In this document: positions 34,539-48,600 of the stretch, piece by piece
Layout of the letters: the number at the start of each line of letters is the position of its first letter
Position numbering within the stretch: position 1 is the stretch's first letter
Source: Nissolia schottii
Taxonomy: Eukaryota > Streptophyta > Magnoliopsida > Fabales > Fabaceae
NCBI GenBank assembly: GCA_003254905.1
Contig: QANU01055021.1
Location: forward strand, 1-64,000
Length of the DNA stretch: 64,000 nucleotides
Direction of reading: 5' to 3'
Program-made: the position numbers and the translations under genes
Notes under the pieces: generated by a model
Seen by the model: only the letters and a program-made list of their open reading frames with translations
The model's database searches: none
What the model was told of the DNA's origin: nothing

Positions 34539-34914
34539 CTATGGATTTTGTTTCTGTGTGTAGATGTAGTCAGTGTGAGCTTCAAGTGATCTTCTCATCA
34601 AGCATTCATCTTCACCAATTCCCTCACAATTTTCCTCCACATCAAATTTCTCCTCTACCACCTTAACCAAACACACATAATTAAGATAATAACATTAATT
34701 GTTGAAAATAAAATTAAAAAAAACCATATGATGTAATTGCAATTGTTAATTAATTACTTACCCCAGCAGGTTGAGGTTGGGTTGAAATGAGAGGGGAAGA
34801 AGGTGAAGGGGCAGGTCTGCCAGCATAAGTGAAGGTAAAGTGGAAGAACAAGAATAATGCCATGCAAAGGGTGGCGCTGACCATAGAAGACATTTTCATT
34901 ATCTTCTTTGTCAT
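34539..34914 (-). CDS. PSK: Phytosulfokine precursor
   Basis: Two exons (34762-34914 and 34539-34661) give a 91-residue preproprotein. Phytosulfokine is a secreted pentapeptide, sulfated on both tyrosines by TPST in the Golgi and sensed by PSKR receptor kinases; it promotes cell growth and tunes immunity. Residues 11-30 ([20 protein letters not shown]) are the signal peptide core. A Pro/Ser linker follows. The C-terminal half shows the family pattern C..(7)..C with acidic residues ([17 protein letters not shown]), then [14 protein letters not shown]. The hormone YIYTQ is intact at residues 83-87. The Asp before it is both the sulfation context and the known processing side for subtilases. A phase-0 intron at this place is usual for PSK genes. 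Both exons were found by eye and are shorter than typical ORF thresholds. Confidence 0.96.
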
Positions 34915-34952
34915 TTCTATGACTGCTACACAGCCAAATTAGGACTTCAACA

Positions 34953-34965
34953 CCTATTTATATAG
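34953..34965 (-). promoter_or_regulatory. TATA box of the phytosulfokine gene
   Basis: On the minus strand CTATATAAATAGG lies about 40 bases before the ATG at 34914. This would place the transcript start close to 34930 and give a very short leader. The match to the plant TATA consensus is strong; use is inferred. Confidence 0.6.
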
Positions 34966-37868
34966 TAGTAGATACTGTGTGGAATCACAAGGGGCAAGAT
35001 TGGAACTTCAATCCCTGGATTCCTAATAGTACGTAAATAATTATAAGAGTAATGTTAAACATCTAGGGAAAAAATTTGTGACAGAAAAATGAGATTCAAA
35101 TTGTGAATGGAATAAAATATTATGACTTACTTATCGATTAAAATATTTTTTTTATAAATATAAAATGTATGTGAGCTTGGTGCATCATGTCACTAGCGTC
35201 TTATATCCTTTTTTATTGGAGGTAGTCTTATTTGAATATTATATGACTCTTAAAACATTGGCGACTCTTTAATTGAGATTTAAATTGTGATTCATTACAT
35301 TATGGTGAACTAATCTCTTTATCGTTAGAACAAACCTTAGTTGATTGTTTTAATCAAGACGCATATTTGTTTATTTATTAATTTTTTTATAAACATTATT
35401 CATTTGTTAATAATAGTCAGCAGATAACGAATTAATTGATTCAATTAACACATGAGAGCTGAGGCTTTCTATTTTTCAATTTCTTTTTCGGAAAAAAAAA
35501 TGGAAGATTCTTGATCAGACAAGGATTGATTGTAGACTGGCCTGACTTATTGCTTGGTATTGCATTTGACATGATCAGTGCATCTGATCAAAGTCTATAG
35601 TTGTGATCAACATTTGGCCACAGCGCATTCTGGAAACAAGTAGTTCCACATTAATTGCCCAATATATTTATTCGAACAAACTCTCTTATAGTACTTTTCA
35701 CGATGTTCATTTAGTGAGCCAAAATCAAGGTTAACTTCATATTGTCATTTACTAACTTTTATATAATCTTTATCTTTGTATAACTAACTTCATATTGCCT
35801 TGAAGGGGATTAGTCCACGGCGGACACCTCCTGACAAACTAATATATATATATATATATATTATAATCTTTATTTGTGTGTTCTAAAATTAGTTAGATTA
35901 TAGAGTATCCTAATATTCTTCAACTTAATAAATTTCATGATAACTTGGGTTCTTTTAGTTAAAATGGAAACGGAAAATGTTCTTTAAACATATAAATAGG
36001 TGTAAATACATTGTCACCTCTTTCAAAATAAATCATGGAACTCACTTATGACAAAGTAAATCTCATAATATGTTATGAGAAGGATGACAAAGTGTCTACA
36101 TCCTTTCATATATGTAAATAGTGAAGTTGTATTAGAAATTGAGGTTTTTAACATCCAATCACAATAATATTCCACCAAATATGACTTTTAATGTGAACAC
36201 GAGCATTTAGTGGCTCAGGAGCTCCCTTAGAATTTAAGTTGCTTTCGACTTGTCAAATGGTTTTAAATATTTTCACACTAAAACATATCTAGAAGAAGTA
36301 GGTCCAAGTGCAAAGATAAGGCATCTGACAATGGTCCCAGATATCATCAAGATGAAGGGCCTTTTTGTAGCTTCCTGTTTAATTAAACTTTTTTGAGGAA
36401 TAAGATTTGGTTTATGGCTTTGACTTCAACTAAATATGCCTAACAATGATGAAGTGCATACACATGCGAAAGCAAAACTCTATAGTGCAAAATTAATTGA
36501 TTACAAAGATTTTGAGTTGATGATGAGATATCTTGGCATGCTCGGGTCGCCCCCCCGGGGGGGGGGATTCCATATTCACACGAGAGGCACTAACTGCTAG
36601 CATTGGGCCTCTGGCGTGGAGGGGTTGGAATACGATACCTTAATTCGTGAGCTTTGATGTTATTTTTTATTTTGAGTAAATTTTTAAATTCATCTCTTAT
36701 ATTATTAACGTTGTTCAAGTTTGTCATCAGGTTGTGAGAATGATTATATTAGTCCATGAACTTAACAAAAATTGATTCAAATGATTCATTCAATATTAAT
36801 CAAATTAGTTTCTTCTAAGGATGGACTTAACTAACATTTGACAACATCAAAAACTAATATGACAATTTTAAGGATGTACTTAACAATACTAGACAAATTT
36901 AAAGGTTTAATTTTTTCAAAAAATAATAACAATAGTACTACCTACTACTGCTACTAGCATCAATACAAGCAATGAGAGGGCATTGCGTAACTTAAATGTG
37001 GCAAAAGAAAAGAATGGAAAACCATGACATTTGGATACATGACAATTAAACTTTTCAATGATTATGCCTTTGTATCTCCAAGATGCATTAATTGTATGCT
37101 AATGATTCTTTTAGCAACCCTAATTTTATTAGATTCGAAGTTGGTCAACTCCCTCCCTTTTCTCTATGCTATCGGATCACATATAAACAAATAAGTTTAT
37201 AAACAAAATAGCTTGTGATTTGATTAAGGTGATCTATAATGTCACTCACTACTTGCTAGTCACTCTAGTATACTAATGAACTCTAACTTAACTAATATTA
37301 GTATCCTCTCTTTTTCTATAACTACATTTGATACCAAAAACAGAATAAAAGAAAAAAGACATAATGACAAAGATAAAAAATTCATGTCCCTCCAACTTCA
37401 AGCCCCAATTCTGTCTCCTCTGACAAATTTTTTTTATCCCCTTCGTCTCAACTTTAACAAAATACAAAAAATATAAATATTTTCATTTTTCATGTCTCTA
37501 TCCTTCTATCATATCCATGCTACCAAACACAACCTAGAAATATCGAGTTCGAGACTCCATTCTAAAAAAAACCAAGTTGCTCTATTATAGGACTAATTAA
37601 TGTCTACGATTCGAACTGAATTTTCAGATAGCCCAAAATAATCCAAGATGGCAAAACATGCCAATTTGATTCTATCCAGGCTCTCCGAGTGAGAACTTTA
37701 ACTTTTCCACCTTTTTATATGTAACTTAACCTTTCCACCTAGGACCACAATTCTTGGTACAAGACACTAAATACAAGTTCTCTTAAAATTTAATATTTTG
37801 ATAATAATTTAAACAAATGTTACAGCAAAACAAAAGGTTGCTACTTGAGTTTGAATAGAATGGGATGA
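34966..37868. other. Intergenic DNA, no gene seen
   Basis: AT-rich. Contains (TA)n at 35841-35860 and a striking C7G9-type palindrome at about 36550-36567 (CCCCCCCGGGGGGGGG). Nothing coding is supported. Confidence 0.5.
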
Positions 37869-40800
37869 CTACCATCTATCCACATCTTTACCATATTCCC
37901 CATCTCCATATTCTCCATGACCACCGTCTCTATGAGAATCACTGCGGTGGTCTCTCTTGTGTCTCTTATGCCGGCCTTCATCTGATTCGTGACCGCCATG
38001 CTGCTCCATTTATCCAAAAAAAAGGAAAAAAAGATGAAACAAACATTAGACAATAAATGAAATCAGAAAACAACTAATGAGCATAAGCATTTGTGAAATG
38101 TCCATGGAATAAAATATAAATCTGCATACCCGTCTTGATTTCTTGCGGTCGCTGCTATGTCCATGAGATTTCTTAGTCCTCTCTTTGTCCGATTCATGAG
38201 AAATGTGCTCAGGACTTTGATGCTGCCTCCGTTGCTTTTTGCTGTCGCCGTCAGACCTTTTGTTGTCTTTCGAGGAGGATTGGATCTCACTATCACTGTC
38301 GGCTCTGTCCTTGTGCGTCTCCCTTTTCTCTCTTTCGCGCCCTCCCTCTTTTTCCCTTCTTTGCTTCGATTTTTTCCTTTCCCTTTCCTCCCTATCTTTT
38401 TCTTTCTTCGCCTGTGGAATAATTGGATTTCAGAATAGATAAACACAGATAACATTGTGAATGACAAGCACAAATCTCAAATATACATGCAATAAGCAGA
38501 ATTTATACATACCCTTTCCTCTTTCCGTTTCCGCTCATTCTCTCTTGCCTCTTCTTTCAATTGTGTAACGTACTCCTCAAATATTTCCTTGCATCGGCTA
38601 TCATCTCCAACAGATCTAAGGGGGGAAAAAAACCAAGTAAAAAAACAGGAATACAAATCTTAGAAAATCATTTCAACATATGTAGGTTTGATTATTGCTG
38701 AAAAATTAGTGTGCTATGAACTTTACTATCCCCAGCCAACTAACAACAAAAAACAAAGAGTGGCTATCATTTAAGTTTCAAAGATAAGTTTATCATGACC
38801 CAGACCTGAACTCTTGACTATCTTCAATAAGTGGTCTACAGTCCTCCCATTTTGAAGATGCAGTGATGTCCTGCAACAAGGCAAGCAAAAGAAAAAGCAT
38901 AAATAATATATTCTTATTGCCGAATCATTAAAATTAGACAGCAATCCTATTAGTTTATGTCTAACAATGCTGCACCTTAGTTGAATATAGTAGGTGAAGG
39001 AAATCATCTGTAAGACGTTTACGCTTCTTAGCCTCCTTCTCTTCCTTTTCCCTAGCCCGCTCTAGTAGCTCATCAAACACTAACTGCAGGATAGAACAGC
39101 ATCACACCAAATATGGAGAAGGCACGTAAAGAGCATGTGTTCCAAATCAGAATTACTAGAATTAACTCTAAGAAACTAAATGGTGGATCAAGCCCTAACT
39201 TGGTTTAAATGGTGGGCATCTTGCATTCAAAACCCTTAGCCTATAATGGTCCAAAATCCATGTTAGATTGTTAGGATGGGGTCTGGAAATCTGTGTTTAA
39301 ATGGGGTGGCAAATTAACTAAGGTTTCATAATTCATATTATGGGTTAATAATAGGTTACTTGTAGTGTGCCAGAAGTAAAGAGTATTACTATTTCACTCT
39401 TTTCAAGTAATCAAAGTATCGTTATAAATAGGTACAGGGCCGGCTTATTTATTATGACCATGCCAAAATATTTTTTTTTCTCACTCTAACCTCAGTGCTC
39501 TTTCGTTTTCCCTTTCTCTTTCCATGAAACTATTGTTTTTCAAAAAAAGTACATATTCTAGAACTAAATTCAAAGATAAGCATGAGAAGAAAAATCCACA
39601 AGTTCTTGCATAACTGATAGCAAAACAAATTACGTGAGAGAGGTATGAGGCACCAAGCCTTGTAATAAGCAAACTTCCAATTGGTTCCCAGACATGAAAA
39701 GAGAGTAATATTGGGGAGCATAAATACAGAAGATAAAAATATATGTGCCACTGTTTTACTTACCTTTAAGTTGAAATCAGATATAGGTGGAGAGCTAACG
39801 TCTTTCAATAAAACTGATTTGAAGTCTTCAAAGGTGAATGTTGACGACCATGTTATCTGAGAAGTATGCTGTAAGCATCAGAAAAGTATTTTGAAGCAGA
39901 AACAAGAAAAGATTGACACATCATACCTTTGCCAACTTCACTGAATCTTTTATTCGACTCTTATCTTCATGGAACTGAAACATATAAACAAGAAAGAAGA
40001 TTGGCATTTAGTAAGAACCTCTACCTTTATGGCAAAGTTTTGCAGGATGCATAAAAGTAGAAGTCCCCCAAGCACGTTGAGTAAAGGAACAACACCATTT
40101 CAACATAGTCAGATAACATGTCATAAAGATTCTCATTTGAATCTTTATGATTTTATTGTTGAAAGATATCTTCAATCCATCATGGTTGAGATGAATTCTT
40201 ATGGATCACAAGCTTCAAAAGTTGTTTTTTGCTTTGTGACAAAGGAAGACGTTTTAAAACTTAAAAGTATCAAGGGATAAAAACTCCTTTTATTCAAGGA
40301 AAAGCTGCCTAAAAAATAAATTGAAATTTAAGTACATGAGCTCCTAAAAGGACCAACAACTTGCAACTTATGCATTACGAAAAACAATTATGAGGGAAAA
40401 AGAAAAGAATAAAAGAATTCTTGAAGGTCTGGCACTTGTAAAGCAACCCTGCCCTTGAAATTAGTAGACAAAGCTCAAAACCAACCAGAAAGACAATTTA
40501 CCGAATTAGCAAACTCACTTGTTTCTCTAGCTCTTCAGCAACATCTTCAAACAAGTCTTTTGGAGTTGAACCTGAGGTGTTTGACGCCACTGCCAGATAA
40601 GCAGGTAAATCTTTCACCTACAAGGCCACACAAAAGAGATCATCACAGTTGACCCAAGACAACAAAGTAACAGGCAAAATAAGGATGTTATGTTATACCA
40701 GAAGTTTACTTTTTCATTGTAGAGCAGAAAACAGAAAGATAAAGATAAACTACTATAGATGGGCAATAAACCTTTGAGTGATAATCACGCCAGTTAGTTT

Positions 40801-42633
40801 TTGCTGTAAGAATGCCTGCATCACTATGTTCTTCCATCAATTTGCGGAATTCGTCACGGTTTTTGCGTTCAATCTTTCTCAATTCCTCCTATTTTGTTTG
40901 AGGACAGAGATGAGACTATGCAATAAAGTAGAAGAGGAGGGGGAGTAGAGTGCAACCAAAACTTATGAACAATAAACATAACAAGACCTTCTGAATCTTC
41001 TTCTGCTCTTCCTCTTCCTTCTCTAAGTCACGTAAATAGTCCTGAAAGGTAAAATATAAATTGAATTTTGAATTTAATTTTAAAGAAGTTGAATTAGACT
41101 GATAGTCAAAATTAATTGTGAAGAAGTTGAATAAGGAATTACTTGGAATATTTCCAAGCGGTCAATTTTATCAAGACGGGAACATCTTTCATCAGCCTCT
41201 AAGCGGTCTTGAACTTTTCGCCACTGTGTGCTAGCCTATGGAAAAGGTGATGAATGCATCAACAGAATTTCTAACATAACAGAAAAGTTTTAGTAATATA
41301 ATGGATAAAAAATATATATATATATGTACCTTTATAAAGTCACAAGATTCCAAAAACTTCTTGTATTCCATTATATTCTTCTTCCGCTCCTCTTGCACCC
41401 TTGCTCGCTCCTGATGAAAATTTCATAAATCAATATTCACTAAAAGCATTTGAAAAGACTGACAAGTTTAATGAACTCGATGTAGTACACAAAACTCCAG
41501 TCATGGTCCCATGCCCATTAGAAATGAATGTTTCATTTATGATGTTCCAAGAATCTGCATCTCAAGTCCCTACTTTACCTACTCTTAAGTCTTAACAGAC
41601 CTCATGTTGAAATCCATAACATATATTAGCTACAGCCCAGAATTGAGTTGTGTCCTACCAATCAACTTATTCAACAACAACTGAGTCTTTTCCTACTAGG
41701 CGGGACCGGCTTCACCACAATTAAACTTAACTTTAAATAAATTGTAGCAATGGTTTGGATTCAACATAACCAAACTTCAGTGTTCCAGAATACATCCGCT
41801 ATAATCATAACCCACAAGAAAGTGACAACCATGGAAAAGTCTATTTGTGGGTGTGTAGATGCTTGAGAATAGCATGCATTATACATCATTCAAGGATCAT
41901 GGATATAACATGCATGTGACTAAAGTGTCCACCCAGAAGCAAGGCTAACATGCTTGAGTGACACTGACAGATATGTGTGTGTGGATAGAAAACAACCCAA
42001 AATATGCATTTCAGTTCTATAAATGGTTGAATGACAAGGTAGAAGAATCCACCTTGTTTATAAGTTCCTCCAAGAAGCTATCGAACATATCCTTGCGATC
42101 TCTTTCACGCTCAACAGCCTTGAAACGTTCATCATTTTCAAACATTGACACTGCTTTGCTGAGTCGTTGTCCAAAAAATCAATAGCAAACAAAATTCGTC
42201 ACAAAGTGGATATTGGATGAAAGTTTAATAGGTCAATGTAAGACCCAAAAAAAAACAAAAAAACAAAAAAAAAAACCCATCAAATTTGAATATCAGGAAA
42301 TGAATAAAGAAAAAAAAAATTAAAAACCTCCATCTAGTGGATGATGTCAACTCTGTGGACTCCTGGAAAAGAATTTTACATGTTAGCAAAAATTGTATGA
42401 TCAAAGGAAGCAAGAAATTCAGTCATAAAGAAATGTGGAAACAGAGACAACATACTTCTAACATCTTCTTAAAATCCTCCCGTGCTTTTTTCTGTTTCAT
42501 ACGCTTTTCTTCTGCTTCCTGTTTTTTCCTCTGACTTAAGTACTGAAAAAAGAAAAAAAAAAACTGTCATGTTATCATTTTATCAATATATGTCATTCAT
42601 GCAGCAATTCTCATCAATATACATTTGGATATT

Positions 42634-42667
<34 letters not shown>

Positions 42668-45600
42668 CACACACACACACACACACATATATTCGAGTTC
42701 AACCAAAGTTGAACAATTGAACCATGATTATTTACCAATTCTATGGCCGGTCCAACCCAGTTATCAAAAATATTGCTGAAAAGCAATATTCTTCATGCAA
42801 TTTCTTTCTATATTATCTATACAATTGATAAATAAATATTAAAGCAGATTGACACTCATTGAGGTACTTTATTAATAGAATAAACAACTGAGACTTACTC
42901 CTTACGGATGAGACAAGATAGCTAATGCAGTGTGCATAAGGGGGATTAATAAGGGGATAAACGTAGAAGGAAATAATTGCCCTATCCAAGGTTAATGTAT
43001 CATAATTCACTCAAGGTTATTACATAGAATTACCTCATTGAAGGCTTGTTTCCTCTCTCCAAGTGTTTTTAATGCGCCGTACCTTTTGTCATTAATTATT
43101 AATCGCATAGCCTGAAACATACAAATGATAGCAAATAAATAAACAAGACAAAAAATTGATAAATAAATAAATAAAAATGTTATCAATAGGTAAGTGGCAG
43201 TAAGTTAAATCAATTTCACCCTACCCGATCCCAAGTCCAGTCAGATCTGACATTTACAGACTCCAAGAGTGATTTGAATGCTTCTTTACCCTCCTGATAA
43301 GAAAATAAGCCCAATGAATACTCGAGGCTCACGAACGTACTAATGTGTGTGTGTGTGAGAGAGAGAGAGAGTTAAAATACTGATATTTCTCTCCCTTACC
43401 ATCTTATTTGCATAGAATAAGGGTTCTGGCTCAAGTGCCTTTGTTTCTGAAGCAACATCTGCCTTAGTTTCCGAGGCCACATCTGTCTTTGATTCCAAGG
43501 CCACATCTGCCTTTGTTTCTGAAGCCATATCTGTCTTAGTTTCTGAAGCCACTTCATTAGTTTTCTCTCCTAATAAATCAATTTTATCATCCTACAAAAT
43601 TTAAGATTAATCAGCTTGCTAACCACAATAAGCAGAACTGATAGACACACATTAACACTACAATGTGAGAAGCATACTTCTTTATCTTCTGCCGGAACTT
43701 CATCAGCAGAGCCTAGTGTATCCTTTGCTGAGAAGTTGTTGCCATCATTGCTACAATATTTTACCACAAACAAAATGAAAATGAAATACAACCACAATCG
43801 AAATCGAAGACTGAAAAACAAAAGGTAGACCAGACAATACATTGAAGTTCTTGCAGTATCAAGATCAGAAACAGAAGCGCTATCACTTCCCACACCGGCA
43901 TTGGATGTCACAGTATTTACAGGTGCCTTAACTTCATCCACTTTTATTCCAGTTATAGGGGCCACAGAAGGAGGGGCTGATGGTCCAGAAATCATCTCGG
44001 ATTGTAAATTACTTGTAGATGTAGTAACAACAGGAGCAACTGAAACAGGACTTGATGGTTCTCCTCGACCAGTTAAAGATGAATTATCCGCACTCAGTGT
44101 TGTATCAACCACAGCAGGTGTTGTTTCAACCACAGGTGGTGTTGTGTCAACCACAGGAGGGGTTGTTTCAACCACAGGAGGGGTTGCAGAGGGTTGAGTA
44201 TGAGAATTCAGTAAAGCTTCAGCATGTGTTCCATTGACAGTTGCCTTTTCAACTTGCTGACGGGCCAACTTGAAGCATAAGGTTTGTAAAAAAGATATGT
44301 TAGTTAAAAAATAAGAGGCAGGAAATAAATGAAAGAATATTTAAAATGACATTGTTTTCAATGGTGAAAACCTTTAGTTCCTCAGGAATGGACCACTTTG
44401 ATTCGTTGGAAACCTTGTTGTAGTAATACCTACAGCATATTTGTTATATAAAAGAAACTATCAGCAGTGAAACATTAGGGGGACAGAAAATTAGAAAAGG
44501 GAACCAATACACACTTTCTTCCGTCGGGACTAGTATACTCCTTCCAGTTTGTTGTTGCATCCGCCCTCTAACAAAAAGACAAGAATGAAATAAGTGAACA
44601 TTATCTCGTAATAGATTTTCTTCCAAAAGAAGAATGATCTTTATCTCATAATAGAAATTGGAAATTCAAATTTCCCAAAGCAAAAAATGAGGAATAAAGA
44701 AAAGCAAATCAAAGAAATAATAGAGCAAGGTAAAGGATCAATTACAGACAAGCCAACTGACATAAAGCACTGAGAAAATTAATCTGTCTAATTCGCCTTA
44801 CATCTCTCAATCTTAAGCAAAAAAAGGTTTAGTGGTATTTTATGAATTTGTACTTCCTATGTATCCAGTCCCCTATGATTCTGTGCTCTGGACAGCAGAA
44901 AAAACCTATTGAGTGTTTGAGGAAAATGATCATCTGAAGAGGTAGAAATTTCAGATGATATATATTGCATAGAATATGTAAATGTATCCAAGTAAACATA
45001 GACTCCTGAATCTTGATTGGTAAATGACACTATTTAGGAGAAACTGAAATTTCTATTGCTAATGCTAGTTGTAGTCAGCTTCCACAGTGTCAGGTAATCG
45101 GTTCTCCTCATGCAATAATAATCATCATCGAAAATATAAATGAAGCAACTGCTTCACCAGCATCCTCATCAAGTCAATCTTGCTACTTCCAATCCTCCCA
45201 ATACAGAGAATTGTGAAGACAAGTGTGCTGAAGGAGTCACAGGTACTGGACCTAAGATCTGAATCGTGGTCAAGTAATTAGACCTTAAATAGATGAACTT
45301 GCAAACGTCTTTTACAGGCATCATTTAAGTAACCATTTCTGGGATCCTAAAATAAGATAACAGTACACTGGAAAAGAAGAAATAGACGGCAACCTAATTG
45401 AATGCTGCCATAGCAGAAAACCCAAGCTCTAAGGTTGTTGTTCACATTAAAAAAGGTAAAATCAGTAGCTATATTCTAATGATACATTAATTCCAATCAA
45501 AGGAAAATTGTAAGCATCCTTTTCGATAAAAAAAATTTCCCTCAAATACAAATCAGCATATTTGAAACTGATAGTCTGATATAATAGAAATTGGGCCAAT

Positions 45601-48600
45601 AATTAGAAGCAAGCATAATGTGCATTTATCAAGCGACATGACTATATACAACTTATTGATAAACCATGAGAAAATTCGAGACAAAGGAATCAACAACCAA
45701 GATAGAAATACTATGATAGAATTTACTAACATTCAAGCAATAAAGTAGGTAGAGCAGGCAGCAAAGACCCACAGCATATCCTACCTCTCAATAGATTAGC
45801 ACAGCATGTACCTGTAAGCAGCTTAAAGCTACAGGGGTCACACATGTAGATTTTCAAATTGAAAGATATGAAGTGCCTGAGTGATACTAATGAAAGACAA
45901 CCACCATATGCTCAAAATCATTACAGAATGGCTCTACTGGGATGCGTATCTTAAGAGTGAATTAAAATAGCTTTGTACAGAGAAATACATGACATTAAGC
46001 ACCCACCTTAGCATTTGATTGATACACATCATAATTAGAAAAGGATAAACAGTAAGAAGTCTATTGCAACAATTCTCTTCTTATTTAATCATCATACAGT
46101 ATCAACATAATCGATACATTGCATAATAAAAATAAATAAATACATAATACATTGCCCATCAATGCTTATGAAGTAAATTGGACGATAACAATCATCTACC
46201 ATCTACTGCAAAAATCACATTAAAGAAAAGCAAAAATATATTCACACAGGAGAGAGAGAGAGAGAGAGAGTTTGTATGACTGACTATCTTTTCATGAGCA
46301 AAGAAATTAAAAGTAACCATAATAAGAAATCAACAAAAGTTAATTTCTAAAGCCCCTACCAGAAGTGAAAGAAACTCAAAGGAATAAAAGTTATGTTTAT
46401 TTTGTTATCAAAGAAAACGATATTGAAAATAAGCTTAGCACCACATCAACTATCTTCTGTCATTCTTTCAGATTTATAGAACAGAAACTTTACTCTAATT
46501 CTAGATTTTATTTTTTCTAAAATGAAACAACACGCACGCGTGCGCGCACGCGCGCGCACACACACAAAAAAAAAAGAACATTCTTCTACAAAAACATCCA
46601 GAGAAAACAAACAAAGCTGATATCAGACAGTCCAACCAGCAATTGTCACAACACTGACCTCACAACTAGACGTAAAAGTCAAGATTGATGGTTGCCTGCC
46701 TGAGAAAATCCGTTCAGTAATGAGTGAGCTGATGGAACATATTATTTTTACCAGACATGGACAAACAAAAAGAATACAACGAATAAAATTGAATATGTTG
46801 AACCTATTTAATATCTTAGATCAAGATACATATGCACGTGTTACACATTTCACCGGAAAATAGAAAAACAAAAAAGATACAGTAGCATGACTAACAAGTC
46901 ATAGCATGAAAGCAAAATCAATTGTATGACTCACCTCAATTGGTGTCATCAATTCGAAAGGCTTCTCCCAGCTAGATACTTTAGTCTTCTTATTGTAGTA
47001 AAATCTGCAAAATTCAAGTGAGAAATTATACAATGAGTGCTGTTGACAATTATAATTAGAACAGCCTTTCATGCCAAGGCAAATTTGCCTTATTCAGAGA
47101 GAATATAAAATTAACCTAATAATTAAATGAACATCAAGAACATATTAAAACTATTAGCAACATCAAGCAAGTAAAAGAAAATTAGGGGATCAATGACCAG
47201 TGCCAACAGGGGATAGCAAATAAACAGAACTAATATAATCCTCACCTAGTACCTTCCCACTCCACCAATCCCGTATTCATTTTTAACTATTACTCGGTAA
47301 ACGATATTGTTCAGTAAGGGTACACATAATGCGGTACATTACTTTATCAACTATGTCATATATCCGGAATATTCTTAATCGCACACTACTCAGATTTGTG
47401 GTACATTATAAAGTATTAACTAGTACGCTCTCAATGTAATTTTTGAATTTTTTTCAAAAATTAAAAATATAATAAAACACTCAATTACTATTTACAAATT
47501 TGTATAGTTAAATTAAGTACTTTCTTGATTTTTCTAATCCAATAAGTATAAATGGGCTAACGTACCAAGTTTCTGGCCCGTTTCAAAGGACTACTCACAA
47601 AAAGAACAAATGAAACGGTGTCGTATTGTCCAAGTAACTCGATATAAAAGATTGTCAAGACCTAGATGCAGCTGTTCCTTTAGCCTCTCAGCTTTTCTCG
47701 TGTGTGGCTCAGTTCATCTTTCTCTATGCAATTGCAATCTTAGGGTTTACCCGGCAGGAGCAGCTACAAATGCGTCCGGCGTCATGCTGTCATCTTCTTT
47801 CAGGTAACAGAGAATGCTGTTTTTAGTTCTTAGAATCTCCCTTCTATCTCGTTTATCCTCTCTATCTCTCGCCCCCACGCATCTTTCTGGTCCGCCACCT
47901 CCGGCAATCCAAATGGCACGCTATGGTAAATCAGTACCCAGTGCGATCTGAGTTGCGCAATTTGTAGGGGGGTTGAGCAAATTTTTTAGCTATTTTTAAA
48001 CATTGATACCATATCAAACAAATATACTGAATTCCACCACATATATTACATTATCATTTATTTACTTTCCTCTCAGCAAACGATTAGTTTTCTTTAATCT
48101 TGACCGCAGCTAGTGTCACTTGCTAAGAAAACGATATCATAAATTGTTTTAAAAATATCCAATATCAATGGTTAATCTAGGATTACAAGCAAACATTTGA
48201 ATAATTTACCTTCTTCCATTAGCAGATGTGTGCTCAATCCACTCTGTGGAGCCAACCTTAGCAAGGGGCTGGACACTGGTTGCCTGAAAAATGAAATAAA
48301 GGCAGCATAAAAATTCCTGTGATATAAGAGACAAAACATTCAATAGTTGTGAAATTGAAAACAAGTAAGACTCATACTGAAGGCGTGACAGTTGTAATTG
48401 AAGGTTTTTCGCCATTGCTCTGAACAGTTGTACCAGCGGTAGTGCTCTGGGACGTAGAACCAGTGGGAGCTTGGATTTGAGGAGCAGGCTGGTACTGGCT
48501 AGTAGAACTGAAATTAGTTTGAGCTTGACCATAAGAGGATGGTGCGAACTGCAAAAATGAAAACCGTAAATCAGCAATTATATATAGGAGTTTTAATTTA

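Noticed and set aside
38157-38473. ORFs on both strands with Arg or Leu/Phe-rich sequence
   Set aside because: Frame shadows of the Lys/Glu/Arg-rich C-terminal PRP40A exon.
43570-44268. Continuous 232-residue ORF
   Set aside because: Reads through an intron; splice sites and family alignment split it into PRP40A exons.
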